Below are positions 7,824 to 16,593 of a stretch of 50,749 bases of DNA, piece by piece; the first letter of the stretch is position 1; each line of letters begins with the position of its first letter. The DNA is from Candidatus Shapirobacteria bacterium (GTDB lineage: Bacteria > Patescibacteriota > Microgenomatia > UBA12405), in assembly GCA_017991615.1 (NCBI GenBank), contig JAGOQF010000002.1, positions 1 to 50,749 on the forward strand. Direction: 5' to 3'. The position numbers and the translations under genes are program-made. The notes under the pieces were generated by a model. That model saw nothing but the letters and a program-made list of their open reading frames with translations, did no database searches and was not told the origin of the DNA.

Positions 7824-8452
7824 TTCCGACAATTTTAGAAAAGGAGTTTGACAGAGCCAAGGAGAAAATTTTGGCAGTAAAGGAGTGGGTAAAGATGATT
7901 CAGATTGATGTAATTGATGGACAGTTTACTTTTGGAAAAACTTTTGAACTGGAACTAATAAATAAAATTGAAGGGGTGGAAGATGTTTTATGGGAAACTC
8001 ATTTAATGGTCAAAGAACCGATAAACTGGATCGAAAAGTCAATTTTTATCGGCAGTCACAGGATAGTGGGGCAAGTGGAACAAATGAGTAGCCGAGAGCG
8101 GTTTGTGGAAGCGGTTAAAGAGACGGGAGCAGAGGCTGGATTAGCTTGGGATATTGAGACTAAGATTGGGGAGATACCGACGGAAACTGATATAGTGTTA
8201 TTATTAGGACGAAAAGCAGGGTTTGGTGACCGAAAATTTGATGAAAAAGTATGGCAAAAAGTAGGAAAACTGAATAAGTTGAAACAAAATTCAGATTATA
8301 ATTTTAAAATTGCTCTGGACGGAGGAGTGAATGCAACTAATATTATCAAAGCAAAAGAGATGGGTGTAGAAATCGCGTATTGCGGTAAATCGGTGTTTGA
8401 TGGTAAGGTTAAAGATAATTTAGATAAATTGATTTATGCTGGTAAAAACTAA
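7814..8452 (+). CDS. rpe: Ribulose-phosphate 3-epimerase family protein
   Basis: A (beta/alpha)8-barrel protein of 212 aa, matching the length of ribulose-5-phosphate 3-epimerase. Family landmarks are IIPTIL at the N-terminus, the metal-ligand strand IQIDVIDGQF (usually HIDVMDGHF), HLMVKEP, and the phosphate-site ALDGGVNATN. The second His of the usual MDGHF motif is Gln here and the C-terminal phosphate loop reads YCGKSVFDG, so the enzyme is divergent and its exact substrate is less certain. It overlaps gap by 10 nt and the next gene by 17 nt, consistent with coupled translation of sugar-phosphate enzymes. Confidence 0.82.
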   Translation: MQIIPTILEKEFDRAKEKILAVKEWVKMIQIDVIDGQFTFGKTFELELINKIEGVEDVLWETHLMVKEPINWIEKSIFIGSHRIVGQVEQMSSRERFVEAVKETGAEAGLAWDIETKIGEIPTETDIVLLLGRKAGFGDRKFDEKVWQKVGKLNKLKQNSDYNFKIALDGGVNATNIIKAKEMGVEIAYCGKSVFDGKVKDNLDKLIYAGKN

Positions 8453-9059
8453 AAGAAATATTAAACGGGTAGCTATATTTGGCGATTCGGAGGCAAAAAA
8501 AACCGACCGTCATTTTATTGAGGCTTACAATGTGGCTAAATTATTAGGACAAAAGGGCTATATTATTTTAAACGGTGGTGGACCAGGGGTGATGTTGGCG
8601 GCGACTTTGGGAGGGAAAGTTGGTGGGGGTAAAGTGGAAGTGGTAGTGATTGAGGCAAAAAAAAGGTTAAAAAACTATGAGGGGTCAAGTGAAGATAATT
8701 GCAATATGGCGGATAAAATTGTATATACAAGAAATTACTTGGAAAGGATAGATAAACTAATAAAAATGGCTGATGCCTACATTTTTCTTAAAGGTGGAGT
8801 GGGAACATTGTCGGAGATAGGCTTGGCATGGCAAATGGCAAAATTTGATTATGGTCGACACAAACCAATGGTTTTTTTAGGAAAGGAAATAAGCCAAACA
8901 ATTGAAGAAATGGTACATCGACTAGAATTTGATCAAATAGAAGTTGATTTATATCAACAGACAATGACTCCAGAGGAAGCAGTAGAAGTAATTAAAAATA
9001 AGGAAGGTGTAAAAGAAAATGGTGGGCTAATGGAGAGATTATTAAGGTTGTTTGATTAG
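8436..9059 (+). CDS. LOG-family (TIGR00730-like) Rossmann protein
   Basis: The 207-aa protein belongs to the LOG/lysine-decarboxylase-like family, whose characterised members are cytokinin riboside-5'-monophosphate phosphoribohydrolases or nucleotide-binding proteins. The signature is GGVGTLSE (usually PGGxGTxxE) near residue 114, with LNGGGPGVMLAA near 50 and GDSEAKKTD at the N-terminus. In bacteria such enzymes probably release bases from nucleotide monophosphates, although the cellular role here is unknown. It is the last gene of the gap-rpe operon and converges with the CapA-like gene, overlapping it by 18 nt at the 3' ends. Confidence 0.82.
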   Translation: MLVKTKRNIKRVAIFGDSEAKKTDRHFIEAYNVAKLLGQKGYIILNGGGPGVMLAATLGGKVGGGKVEVVVIEAKKRLKNYEGSSEDNCNMADKIVYTRNYLERIDKLIKMADAYIFLKGGVGTLSEIGLAWQMAKFDYGRHKPMVFLGKEISQTIEEMVHRLEFDQIEVDLYQQTMTPEEAVEVIKNKEGVKENGGLMERLLRLFD

Positions 9060-10013
9060 TTCGGGTCGAGAATTAAACTTGATAATCAGAGGATAGTCTT
9101 TGGTAGTGATAATTTCATCTCGAGTGACAGTAAGCAGAGTCAGTTGAGAAAGAGAAGTTTCTTGGGACCAGTTTTGATCAAAAATAAAATTTCCCAGAGA
9201 ATAAAAAATTGGTTTATCGCAATAAATTTCGACTTCTTGAAGAACATGGGGATGGTGACCATGAATGATATCGGCGCCAGCGTCAACTAATTGATGAGCT
9301 AAAGTACGCCGCCAGGTTTCGGCTTGAGGTAAATACTCATTGCCCCAATGAAGAGAAACAATCAACCAATCAACCTGGGAATTATATTGAGAAACCAAAT
9401 CAATAATTTTTTGATGATCAAACCGAGGATAAGTAATGAGGTCAAAGCCTAAAAATCCAAAAGAAATATTGTTGATAGTAGTGTGATAAAACTCAGAGTC
9501 GGAGGTCTGAGAGTGAAAATAACCAATCTGATTTTGAGAGAGAAAAGTTTGGGTTTGACGAAAGCCGTCCTGACCATAATTGTAAATATGATTGTTGGCA
9601 AGATTAAAAATAAATTTGTTTTGTTTGAGATGAGGTAAAAAACGGCTATCGCCACAAAAAGTAAAAGTGCCAGTTTTGCCTTCGGGACAATCATTGATAA
9701 TTGGACTTTCAAGATTGGCGAGGTTAAAATCAGCAGATTGAAGCAAATCGGCAACACCAGAAAAACTCCAAGAAAAATCATTTTTTGATCTGGCGGTAGC
9801 AGTGATAAAACGACCCAAACCAAGATCACCAACCAAACCAAAAGTAACGGTAGAAACGGGGGTAGGAGTTGGTGAGAGTGTCGGAGTGAAAGAAAATTGC
9901 CAGGAAGGAGTAAGTAAACCGGATTGGGATTGGGAGCGAAAGAAAAAAAGAAGGCTAAGGCCAAAAATAAATATAAAAAACAAAAAAATAATTAAATGTT
10001 TTTTTAGTTTCAT
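9042..10013 (-). CDS. CapA-family (PGA_cap) metallophosphoesterase-like protein
   Basis: The family is named for CapA of poly-gamma-glutamate capsule synthesis and has a calcineurin-like phosphoesterase fold. From the ATG at 10013 the 323-aa protein starts with MKLKKH and one hydrophobic anchor, then a Pro/Thr-rich linker and the catalytic domain. Motifs: FGLVGDLGLGR, LANLESP, LANNHIYNYGQDG, SLHWGNEY, GADIIHGHHPHVLQ and YSLGNFIFDQ. An in-frame start further upstream (10076) would run into the divergent lipoprotein gene, so the inner start is chosen. It probably faces the outside of the cell membrane. No other capsule genes are adjacent. Confidence 0.87.
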   Translation of the reverse strand: MKLKKHLIIFLFFIFIFGLSLLFFFRSQSQSGLLTPSWQFSFTPTLSPTPTPVSTVTFGLVGDLGLGRFITATARSKNDFSWSFSGVADLLQSADFNLANLESPIINDCPEGKTGTFTFCGDSRFLPHLKQNKFIFNLANNHIYNYGQDGFRQTQTFLSQNQIGYFHSQTSDSEFYHTTINNISFGFLGFDLITYPRFDHQKIIDLVSQYNSQVDWLIVSLHWGNEYLPQAETWRRTLAHQLVDAGADIIHGHHPHVLQEVEIYCDKPIFYSLGNFIFDQNWSQETSLSQLTLLTVTRDEIITTKDYPLIIKFNSRPELIKQP

Positions 10014-10055
10014 AAGTAATTTAGGTAACAGAGTTTGATAAACTAAAAGCACACC

Positions 10056-10880
10056 ATGAAGAATAGATGGAAACAATTAGTTTTAATAATTATATCAAGC
10101 CTATTTTTAGGTGGATGTGTGGTGTCGACAAAAAGGTCAGCGGTAGAGATAAATAGTTATCCGGTAGCTAAAGTCTATATTGATGGCAAAGAAATGGGAT
10201 TGACTCCATATCGAAATCGACAACTGAAACCGGGTGAAATTGAAGTCAAGCTAATAACCAGTGAAGCGGAGTGGTCAAAGAGAATTAAATTACAAAATAA
10301 TATTAGTACGGTGGTAGATTGGGAATTCGGTAAAACAGAGGATGAATCAGGGGGGTATATATTATATTTAGAAAAAACCGGAGATAAAAAAAATGCAGGT
10401 TTAATGGTTAATACTAACCCTAATAAAAGTACCATAACGATTGATAACGAAGTTAAGGGTTTGTCGCCAATAAAAATAAATAATATTGGACAAGGAGACA
10501 GGCATTTAGCCTTAAGTTTTCCAGCGCATAAAACAATGGATGTATTTGTTAAGTCATTAAATGAATATCAACTGATAGTGGATGCAGTACTTAAAAAAGA
10601 CAAAGTTGAAGTTAAACCGGAAGAAGAGGTAAAAATAGACAATGCTGATTTACTAGAAAAACCGGTAATAGTCAATATTAGGATCAAACCAACAGAAACT
10701 GGTTGGTTGAGAGTCAGAGAACAAGATTTTGCGGGAGCAAAAGAGATTGGTAGGGTAACTCCGGGAGAAACCTATCCCTTGCTGGAGGAAAAACCAGAGT
10801 GGTATAAAATTGATTTAGGTGATAACAAGAGTGGGTGGATTTCGGCTAGTTACGGCGAGAAAAGCGAAACAGAAAACTAA
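10056..10880 (+). CDS. PEGA- and SH3-domain lipoprotein
   Basis: A 274-aa surface lipoprotein. The N-terminus is a signal peptide ending in the lipobox LGGC, with Cys21 as the lipidation site. Two PEGA-type beta modules follow: SYPVAKVYIDGKEMGLTPYR (about 34-53) and a second around NTNPNKSTITIDNEVKGLSP (about 120-140). The C-terminal 70 residues form a bacterial SH3-like domain (WLRVREQ to GWISASYG), which commonly contacts cell-wall material. It diverges from the CapA-like gene with 42 nt between starts and overlaps the 3' end of the WecA/TagO-like gene by 35 nt. A role in envelope anchoring is inferred from the domains. Confidence 0.82.
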   Translation: MKNRWKQLVLIIISSLFLGGCVVSTKRSAVEINSYPVAKVYIDGKEMGLTPYRNRQLKPGEIEVKLITSEAEWSKRIKLQNNISTVVDWEFGKTEDESGGYILYLEKTGDKKNAGLMVNTNPNKSTITIDNEVKGLSPIKINNIGQGDRHLALSFPAHKTMDVFVKSLNEYQLIVDAVLKKDKVEVKPEEEVKIDNADLLEKPVIVNIRIKPTETGWLRVREQDFAGAKEIGRVTPGETYPLLEEKPEWYKIDLGDNKSGWISASYGEKSETEN

Positions 10881-11901
10881 AAAAGAGAAGAGCAAAACCA
10901 ATAAAAACATAGGCTTTTTGGGAACTGTTGAGAAATAAGGAAATTAACCCCAAAACTAAACTAAATGCCCAATAAATCAGAGCAATGGAACGGCGACTGA
11001 AACCATGTTTGAGAAGTTGATGATGGAAATGTTGACCGTCACCAAGATAAATAGGTCGGCGTTGAATTAAGCGACGGATAATGGTGTAGACAGCATCTAT
11101 CATAGGGATAGCCAGTAAAAAGAGAAGGGTGGCCATTTTGGCGCCGGAGAGGATGGAAAGAACCGCTAAAAAAAATCCGGCTAAACTTTTGCCACTGTAA
11201 CCGGGCATAATGCTTTGAGGGAAGAAATTAAAAGGCAAGAAACCGAGGTAAGCACCACAAACAGCTCCGGAAAGAATAATCACCGGCCATTGAGTAATGT
11301 CGGCAGAATAGCGAAAACCAATTAAACCAATAAAGAAGGCAGAAATAGCGGTAAAACCGGGTAATTGACCGTCGACACCGGTAGCCCAACCAACAATATT
11401 CATACACCAAACAATCCAAATAATGGCAATTAAATCAGAAATGACCCAAATGCTATGATTACCCAGAAAATTAAAATTAATTTTCAGAAAAGAAAGATCA
11501 AAAACTCCACCACTTATAGGATTGGAGATATAAGCGATACCAATACCAGAGCCAACAACAATGAGAGCAGTGAGAATGTTAGCTAAAAATCGGAATAAAG
11601 GGCTAATATCTTTGATATCATCCCAGACACCAACAATTAGACTAACAAGGGCGGCAATTAAAATACCGATAAGATGTTTGTCTAAAGGTAAAAGTAGTAA
11701 AGAGGTAATAGTAACGGCAATAAAAATAGGAATTCCACCACCTCGAGGAACAGCGGAAATAGCGGTAGCGTTGTGAGTTTTTTTGTCTTTAACAACTGGA
11801 TCTTCAATCCAACCACGAGAAATAAAAAAATTTCTGACTACTGGGGTTAAAATAAAAGAAATAACGAAAGCAATTAAGATAGAAATGAAGAAAAAAGTCA
11901 T
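10846..11901 (-). CDS. MraY/WecA/TagO-family polyprenyl-phosphate glycosyl-1-phosphate transferase
   Basis: An integral membrane enzyme of 351 aa with about ten hydrophobic segments that loads a sugar-1-phosphate from a UDP-sugar onto undecaprenyl phosphate. Family motifs: the Asp pair in GVWDDIKD (D94-D95), NIVGWATGVDGQ in the middle, and the cytoplasmic loop DGQHFHHQLLKHG near residue 307, which resembles the WecA/TagO histidine motif more than MraY. It is the last gene of a four-gene minus-strand operon with two glycosyltransferases, which suggests initiation of a cell-surface polysaccharide or teichoic-acid-like polymer. The exact donor sugar is not known. Confidence 0.88.
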   Translation of the reverse strand: MTFFFISILIAFVISFILTPVVRNFFISRGWIEDPVVKDKKTHNATAISAVPRGGGIPIFIAVTITSLLLLPLDKHLIGILIAALVSLIVGVWDDIKDISPLFRFLANILTALIVVGSGIGIAYISNPISGGVFDLSFLKINFNFLGNHSIWVISDLIAIIWIVWCMNIVGWATGVDGQLPGFTAISAFFIGLIGFRYSADITQWPVIILSGAVCGAYLGFLPFNFFPQSIMPGYSGKSLAGFFLAVLSILSGAKMATLLFLLAIPMIDAVYTIIRRLIQRRPIYLGDGQHFHHQLLKHGFSRRSIALIYWAFSLVLGLISLFLNSSQKAYVFIGFALLFFSFLFRFSRRN

Positions 11902-11902
11902 A

Positions 11903-12283
11903 TCAGGAAATCAGATAAACTATTTTGACTAGGGTGACGAGAAAGAAAAATGAAACAGCCAGAGAGGCAAAGATAAGAAGACGAGAAAGAAGAGTATTAG
12001 TGGTAGCCAGACTGATAGAAAAAAGATTATTAATCAACAGAATAACTAAAGAAAAGGTAGGTAATAAAAACAGAGCTGAGGCGGAGGCAAGTTGGATTTC
12101 ACCCCAAGGCAGGGAATAATAGAGAGGGACTTGTGAAGGTAAGTTGGTAAACCGCCAAACTAAGACTGAAATTTGAAGGATAATAAAAAAAAGATTCCAT
12201 CTAAAAATAGAACTATTGGCTTTTTCCTGCCAAAAATGACCAAGACGAGCAAGAGGTTGAATAACAGAATTAAAAAATGACAT
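11903..12283 (-). CDS. Small membrane protein of unknown function
   Basis: A 126-aa protein with three predicted membrane helices (about residues 28-46, 66-88 and 97-120). The loop LPSQVPLYYSLPWGEIQLAS between helices one and two resembles the DUF1648-type pattern only loosely. It is squeezed between the GT39-like gene (2 nt away) and the WecA/TagO-like gene (1 nt away), so it is almost certainly cotranscribed and may serve the same surface-polymer pathway. Function is not known. Confidence 0.75.
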   Translation of the reverse strand: MSFFNSVIQPLARLGHFWQEKANSSIFRWNLFFIILQISVLVWRFTNLPSQVPLYYSLPWGEIQLASASALFLLPTFSLVILLINNLFSISLATTNTLLSRLLIFASLAVSFFFLVTLVKIVYLIS

Positions 12284-12285
12284 AG

Positions 12286-13725
12286 TTATCTTTTTTTGAA
12301 AATCAAAGCGGAATCAAAGCTTTGATCAAGAGAATAATAACGGCTTAAAAATAAATCCAGTTCAGGGAAAGGCCGCGACGGCATGGAAGAATAGACAATA
12401 AATTTAGGTAGGCGGGCTTTGAGACTATCAAGAGTTTCTTGATGACCATTAAAGTCGACGATATGATAAGCGACAGTATAACGTCCTGGAGGGAGTCGAT
12501 CAGAGAGCGCATAAATATAAGGATGATCACCCCAAACAAAAATCCGATCGTCGGTAAGAGAGTTTTGACGGATATAATTGGATATCTGGGTAACATCAGC
12601 CACATAACTACCAAAAAAATTATGGAAATAAGGAATACCTTTGAAAGAATAAAATTGGCGGTAATAAGAAACAGTGGGGTAAAAATAAAATTTATATTTA
12701 ATAATTGAGACAACCACTACTAAAAGTCCCAAAATTAAGGTAAAAGACAATTTAGGATTGATTTTGGTAAAAAATAAACCGATCAAAAGACAGAACGGAG
12801 GTAGAAGCTGGATAAGGTAGTGAGGGTAGGGTCGGCCGGAAAGCAGAGATCCAAAAACAGTGGCCATCAGCCAAATTAAAATAAAAGTTGCTTTGAGAGA
12901 TAAATAGCGACGGCGATAAGCAAAATAAATAAGAGACCAAAGAACTAACAGAATAAGAAAACGATAAATCAAACCACCACTAAGGGCAGAACTTGATTGA
13001 TTACCAGTAGCCCAAGAAGAAAGATAAGAAAAGTTTTGGAGAAGAGTTGAAGAGAGAAAAGGTTTAAGAGTGTCGACAGACAAAAAATATAAAAAGTAAA
13101 TGAAAGTAGGAATGAGAAACCCAAGTCCAATAAGAAATCCGGGAAAAAGTGAGGAAAGATGGCGGCGAACTGATAGTTTTTGTAAAGAAATCCAAAGAAT
13201 AAGGAAACCGGCTTCAATGAAAACAGGGATTTTGATAGTAAAGGCTAAGCCTAAAAGAAAACCTAAACATAAATAGTCGAGAGGTTTTTTGGCCTGAGTA
13301 AAGAAATAAAAGGCTAAGACAGTGGGGAAAAGCATAAAAACTTCAGCATTGGCAATATTACCCTCAAGAGTAGGAAGCGAGGTAAGAATAACAAAAAATA
13401 GAAGAGAAATTCTGGCAGATTTGGGAGTAAGAAAATAAAGACAAAGACGATAGAAAAAATAAACAGTCGGGATCATAACCAGGGTGAGTAGGAGGCGAAA
13501 TCCAAAAACAGTTTGGCTGAGGGCAGCAAGATAATAAAGAGTAGGAGGTTTATTATCATGAATCTGACGATAAAGGATCTCCCCTTTTCTAATAGCCTGA
13601 CCAAGAGTTAGATAAATACCCTCATCACCATACCAATAGGGTTCAAAAAGGGACGGTAGACGAAGAAAAATAAACAAAATAATGACAAAAACCCAGTATT
13701 TGTGCCGGGATAAAAATTTAGTCAT
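12286..13725 (-). CDS. GT39/ArnT-like polytopic glycosyltransferase
   Basis: A 479-aa membrane protein with roughly ten to twelve hydrophobic segments and a soluble C-terminal tail, the layout of GT-C enzymes (PMT/ArnT/GT39) that take sugars from polyprenyl-phosphate donors. The acidic pair expected in the first outer loop is present in YWYGDEGIYL (D34-E35), followed by RQIHDNKPPTLYY. The GT-C class is secure from layout and this motif; the acceptor is unknown. It lies 14 nt after the GT2-like gene in the operon that ends with the WecA/TagO-like enzyme. Confidence 0.82.
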   Translation of the reverse strand: MTKFLSRHKYWVFVIILFIFLRLPSLFEPYWYGDEGIYLTLGQAIRKGEILYRQIHDNKPPTLYYLAALSQTVFGFRLLLTLVMIPTVYFFYRLCLYFLTPKSARISLLFFVILTSLPTLEGNIANAEVFMLFPTVLAFYFFTQAKKPLDYLCLGFLLGLAFTIKIPVFIEAGFLILWISLQKLSVRRHLSSLFPGFLIGLGFLIPTFIYFLYFLSVDTLKPFLSSTLLQNFSYLSSWATGNQSSSALSGGLIYRFLILLVLWSLIYFAYRRRYLSLKATFILIWLMATVFGSLLSGRPYPHYLIQLLPPFCLLIGLFFTKINPKLSFTLILGLLVVVVSIIKYKFYFYPTVSYYRQFYSFKGIPYFHNFFGSYVADVTQISNYIRQNSLTDDRIFVWGDHPYIYALSDRLPPGRYTVAYHIVDFNGHQETLDSLKARLPKFIVYSSMPSRPFPELDLFLSRYYSLDQSFDSALIFKKR

Positions 13726-13739
13726 TGATAAATGATAGC

Positions 13740-15248
13740 TTATTTAGCAGCTTTTTTGTTAGTGGTTTTGTAATCAAGGCGACGGCCCAAAAAGAGTCGG
13801 GTATGAGAATGAAGACCTGGGAGAACTGACATGGTCAGGGTAGCAATAGGCATAAGTGGCCACTGGAGAATATTTTTGACAATGTTTAAGAAACCTTTCT
13901 TTTGACGGGGAGGTCGAAGTTTCCAATCTAAAATAATAAGAATAGCCAAGGGAATAAGACAAATAGTTAGGATAATATTAGAAATACGGGGAAGATTGAA
14001 ACCGAAAGTGGTTTGGAAAAATTTAGGGTTGAGAATAACCGGCAAAGAGGTACCTAGAGTTAGGATAAACCAATTACTAGACCAAATAAAGTGAGTTTGA
14101 ATAAGTTTAAAAATACGCAAGGCTCGGGTAATAAAAGGGATTTCAGGATGTTGACGAGATTGTTCAATGGCATAAGGAATATCAATAGCTCCCCAGGCAT
14201 GACGAACACATTGGGTATAGCGGTTTTTGAGAGCGTCAAAATAGTTTTTACCGTCGGGAGCATCAACAACGGTAGGTAAAAAAATAGGTTCAACCAAAGC
14301 TTTGCCAGAGGTGGCAAAAAAAGCTTGGAGGAAAATATGCCAGTCTTCAGGGATCATATCTGGATCCCAATAACCGCTATAATCGATAAGGTGAAAAGAT
14401 GAAGAGTAGCAAGAATAATTGAAAAAGAGACCGTCTGGTTCTTGAATATTGGCGATATGAATAACGTTACCGAGAATTCCGGTTATTCGAATCAGCGAAG
14501 GAACCTGATTGATATTGTTGTGCCAAAAAATAGGTGATTGCCAAAAACGATAGTAACGAGAGGAATTGGAAGCAAAATTGTAAGTGAGAGCAGAAAAATA
14601 TTTGGGGTGAAAAATAGTATCAACGTCACAGCTGGTGAGAGTCAAATGTTTAATGTCATACTTGCCAGTATCAATATATTCCTTTTTGAAGTATTTGGCG
14701 GCAAAACGTTCGTTACTATGTTTACCGGCAGTTTCACCAGGAATATCTGGAGGGTGTTCTGTGAAAATTAAATCTCCAAAAACTCCACGATATTTTTTGG
14801 AAAAATAATCAATAGTTTTTTGATTATTTTCCTGACCGGCCCGTTGTTCTTGGGCTAAAATAACATGAAGTTTTTTGAGATCAATATCAATTTGAGCGGC
14901 AAGACTACCGATGGCCATTTCAATAACTTCAACCGGTTCTTTATAAGAAGAAATGATAATAACATGGTGAATTTGGGCATATTTTAGCCAAGAAGCTAAA
15001 AATTTATCTTTGAATAATTCCAACCAGTTGGTTTTGGTGGCGCGTCTAATTTTAAAATAACCTATTAGGGCAAGAATGGCCGATTTGAATGATTGATAAA
15101 GCCAATAAAGAAGAAAAGCGATAACAAAATAGGCAACAGCCTTAGGGAAAAAGATAGCTCCCCAAATAGGAAAAAGAATTGTCATCCAGGCAAAGAATCC
15201 GGGAATCATTTCCCAGAGACGATAACGCCAGGTATTTTTGTTAACCAT
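13740..15248 (-). CDS. Membrane glycosyltransferase, family 2 type
   Basis: A 502-aa protein with two N-terminal membrane helices, a cytoplasmic GT-A-like domain and two or three C-terminal helices. The domain starts IIISSYKEP, has the metal-site pattern SCDVDTIFHP, a downstream PEDWHIFLQ acidic motif and RYTQCVRHAWG, which is close to the QxxRW motif of processive GT2 enzymes. It leads the four-gene surface-polymer operon. A TATAAT stands nine bases before its ATG. The product could extend or transfer sugars; the donor and polymer are not known. Confidence 0.8.
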   Translation of the reverse strand: MVNKNTWRYRLWEMIPGFFAWMTILFPIWGAIFFPKAVAYFVIAFLLYWLYQSFKSAILALIGYFKIRRATKTNWLELFKDKFLASWLKYAQIHHVIIISSYKEPVEVIEMAIGSLAAQIDIDLKKLHVILAQEQRAGQENNQKTIDYFSKKYRGVFGDLIFTEHPPDIPGETAGKHSNERFAAKYFKKEYIDTGKYDIKHLTLTSCDVDTIFHPKYFSALTYNFASNSSRYYRFWQSPIFWHNNINQVPSLIRITGILGNVIHIANIQEPDGLFFNYSCYSSSFHLIDYSGYWDPDMIPEDWHIFLQAFFATSGKALVEPIFLPTVVDAPDGKNYFDALKNRYTQCVRHAWGAIDIPYAIEQSRQHPEIPFITRALRIFKLIQTHFIWSSNWFILTLGTSLPVILNPKFFQTTFGFNLPRISNIILTICLIPLAILIILDWKLRPPRQKKGFLNIVKNILQWPLMPIATLTMSVLPGLHSHTRLFLGRRLDYKTTNKKAAK

Positions 15249-15257
15249 GGTCTTGTA

Positions 15258-15263
15258 ATTATA
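15258..15263 (-). promoter_or_regulatory. -10 element of the GT2 operon (near-leaderless)
   Basis: TATAAT on the minus strand, nine bases before the ATG at 15248, with no Shine-Dalgarno sequence and no good -35. Confidence 0.5.
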
Positions 15264-15285
15264 TCAAGAGAGATTGATTTTGGGA

Positions 15286-15291
15286 TAAAAT
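15286..15291 (+). promoter_or_regulatory. -10 element of nucleotidyltransferase-PBP operon (leaderless type)
   Basis: TAAAAT is seven bases upstream of the ATG at 15299. It shares a 50-nt divergent intergenic region with the GT2 promoter. Confidence 0.4.
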
Positions 15292-15298
15292 AAGATGA

Positions 15299-16072
15299 AT
15301 GAGGGTGGAAACAGCAGTTAAAAAAACTATCGATTATGCGGCTGGATTTGGGAGTCATATCAATAGGAAAGAAATTGGACAAAGACTGTTGTCGGCGGAA
15401 AAATTTTCTAAAAAAGAAATAGATCAAGTATTAAAAAAAATTGGCTGGGTAAATAAAAAAAATAAGTGGTATCAAGACAAGGTGGAAGTGGCAAAAAAAA
15501 TGGCTCAAAAAATTGAGGATGAATTTGGAGAAATTTATTTTTTGGGAATAAGCGGATCGGTGGCTTCGGGTCATCCAAAAAAAGAGGATGATATTGATAT
15601 GCTGATTATTACTAAAAATAATAAACTATGGAAAAATCGGTTTAAGTTAAGATGGTGGATGAAAAAAAATCGACTCCCCTATCGAGATCGATTGGGTAAA
15701 AGAAAAGAAAATTGTTTTTGTTTTAATTTGTGGTTGGATGAATCAGGACTTAAAATGCCTTTAAAAAAACAAAATTTAAGAAACGCTATAGATTTGATTT
15801 TGTTAAAACCACTAATAAATAAATACTATGTTTATGAAAGATTTTTGAAAGAAAACGGTTGGGTAAGAAAATATTCGGCACCGGGTTATGATAGATTGAT
15901 AAAAAAAAATAAATTAAACAAGATAAAAATAAAAAAGAGTAAAGGTGGTGTTTTGGGCAATATAATTTATTTTTGGCCTCAATATTGGTATATGAAACCA
16001 AAAATAACTAACGAAAAAGTGGGGTTACATCAGGCGTTTTTCCACAAGTCAGATGGTAAAATAGAGTCATGA
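15299..16072 (+). CDS. Nucleotidyltransferase-fold protein
   Basis: A 257-aa protein with a polymerase-beta-type nucleotidyltransferase core: GISGSVASG at 83-91 followed by the acidic triad region EDDIDMLII at 96-104. The first 80 residues are helical and probably a winged-helix-like lead; the basic C-terminal half is unassigned. Members of this broad family modify tRNAs, proteins or small molecules, so the substrate cannot be named. It overlaps the following DUF5667-like gene by four bases (ATGA), and so heads an operon with two penicillin-binding proteins. Confidence 0.75.
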   Translation: MRVETAVKKTIDYAAGFGSHINRKEIGQRLLSAEKFSKKEIDQVLKKIGWVNKKNKWYQDKVEVAKKMAQKIEDEFGEIYFLGISGSVASGHPKKEDDIDMLIITKNNKLWKNRFKLRWWMKKNRLPYRDRLGKRKENCFCFNLWLDESGLKMPLKKQNLRNAIDLILLKPLINKYYVYERFLKENGWVRKYSAPGYDRLIKKNKLNKIKIKKSKGGVLGNIIYFWPQYWYMKPKITNEKVGLHQAFFHKSDGKIES

Positions 16073-16593
16073 AATTATGGCTAAAGATATTGATGGTGGC
16101 GATGTCATTGATAATACTTTATGTGTCATTTGCGAGAGCAGGATTGGAAAAAGTAAGTCATGATGAAAGGTATGATCAATTAAGAAAAATATCAATTGCT
16201 TACCACCAAGGAAATGAGTGTTATAGACTGCCAGAGAGCCGAACACTGCCGGATAGTCCATTTTATTTTTTAAAGAAGATAAGGGATGATTTATGGATTC
16301 ATTTTACTAATAATCCTGTAGATAAGATCAGAATTGGTTTACTAGTAGCGGACAAAAAAATGACGGAGGTAATTATGATGCAGAGGCTAGGGAAAACAGA
16401 GATAGAATGGAAAGATAATTTAATGGAGGCAGAGGCTAAAATATTGAAATTAAGACAGAAAATTGCTGATCTTAATCCAGAAAATATTGAAGTTCAAGAA
16501 TTAGACGACAAAATTAATCGAGCCAATTCTTTTTATGAGGATATAATCGAACAATTATTAAAAAATGAAACTATCAGGGAATGCTATGAGTAA
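16069..16593 (+). CDS. DUF5667-like exported protein
   Basis: A 174-aa protein with one N-terminal hydrophobic segment (about residues 4-24), probably an uncleaved anchor or signal. The region LPDSPFYFLKKIRDDLWIHF (about 60-79) followed by NNPVDKIRIGLLVADKKMTE matches the pattern of DUF5667 proteins (LPxSPLYxLK...). The C-terminal half is a predicted coiled coil. It starts in an ATGA overlap with the nucleotidyltransferase gene and its end overlaps the first PBP gene by eight bases, so it probably works with peptidoglycan synthesis. Function is not known. Confidence 0.72.
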   Translation: MKLWLKILMVAMSLIILYVSFARAGLEKVSHDERYDQLRKISIAYHQGNECYRLPESRTLPDSPFYFLKKIRDDLWIHFTNNPVDKIRIGLLVADKKMTEVIMMQRLGKTEIEWKDNLMEAEAKILKLRQKIADLNPENIEVQELDDKINRANSFYEDIIEQLLKNETIRECYE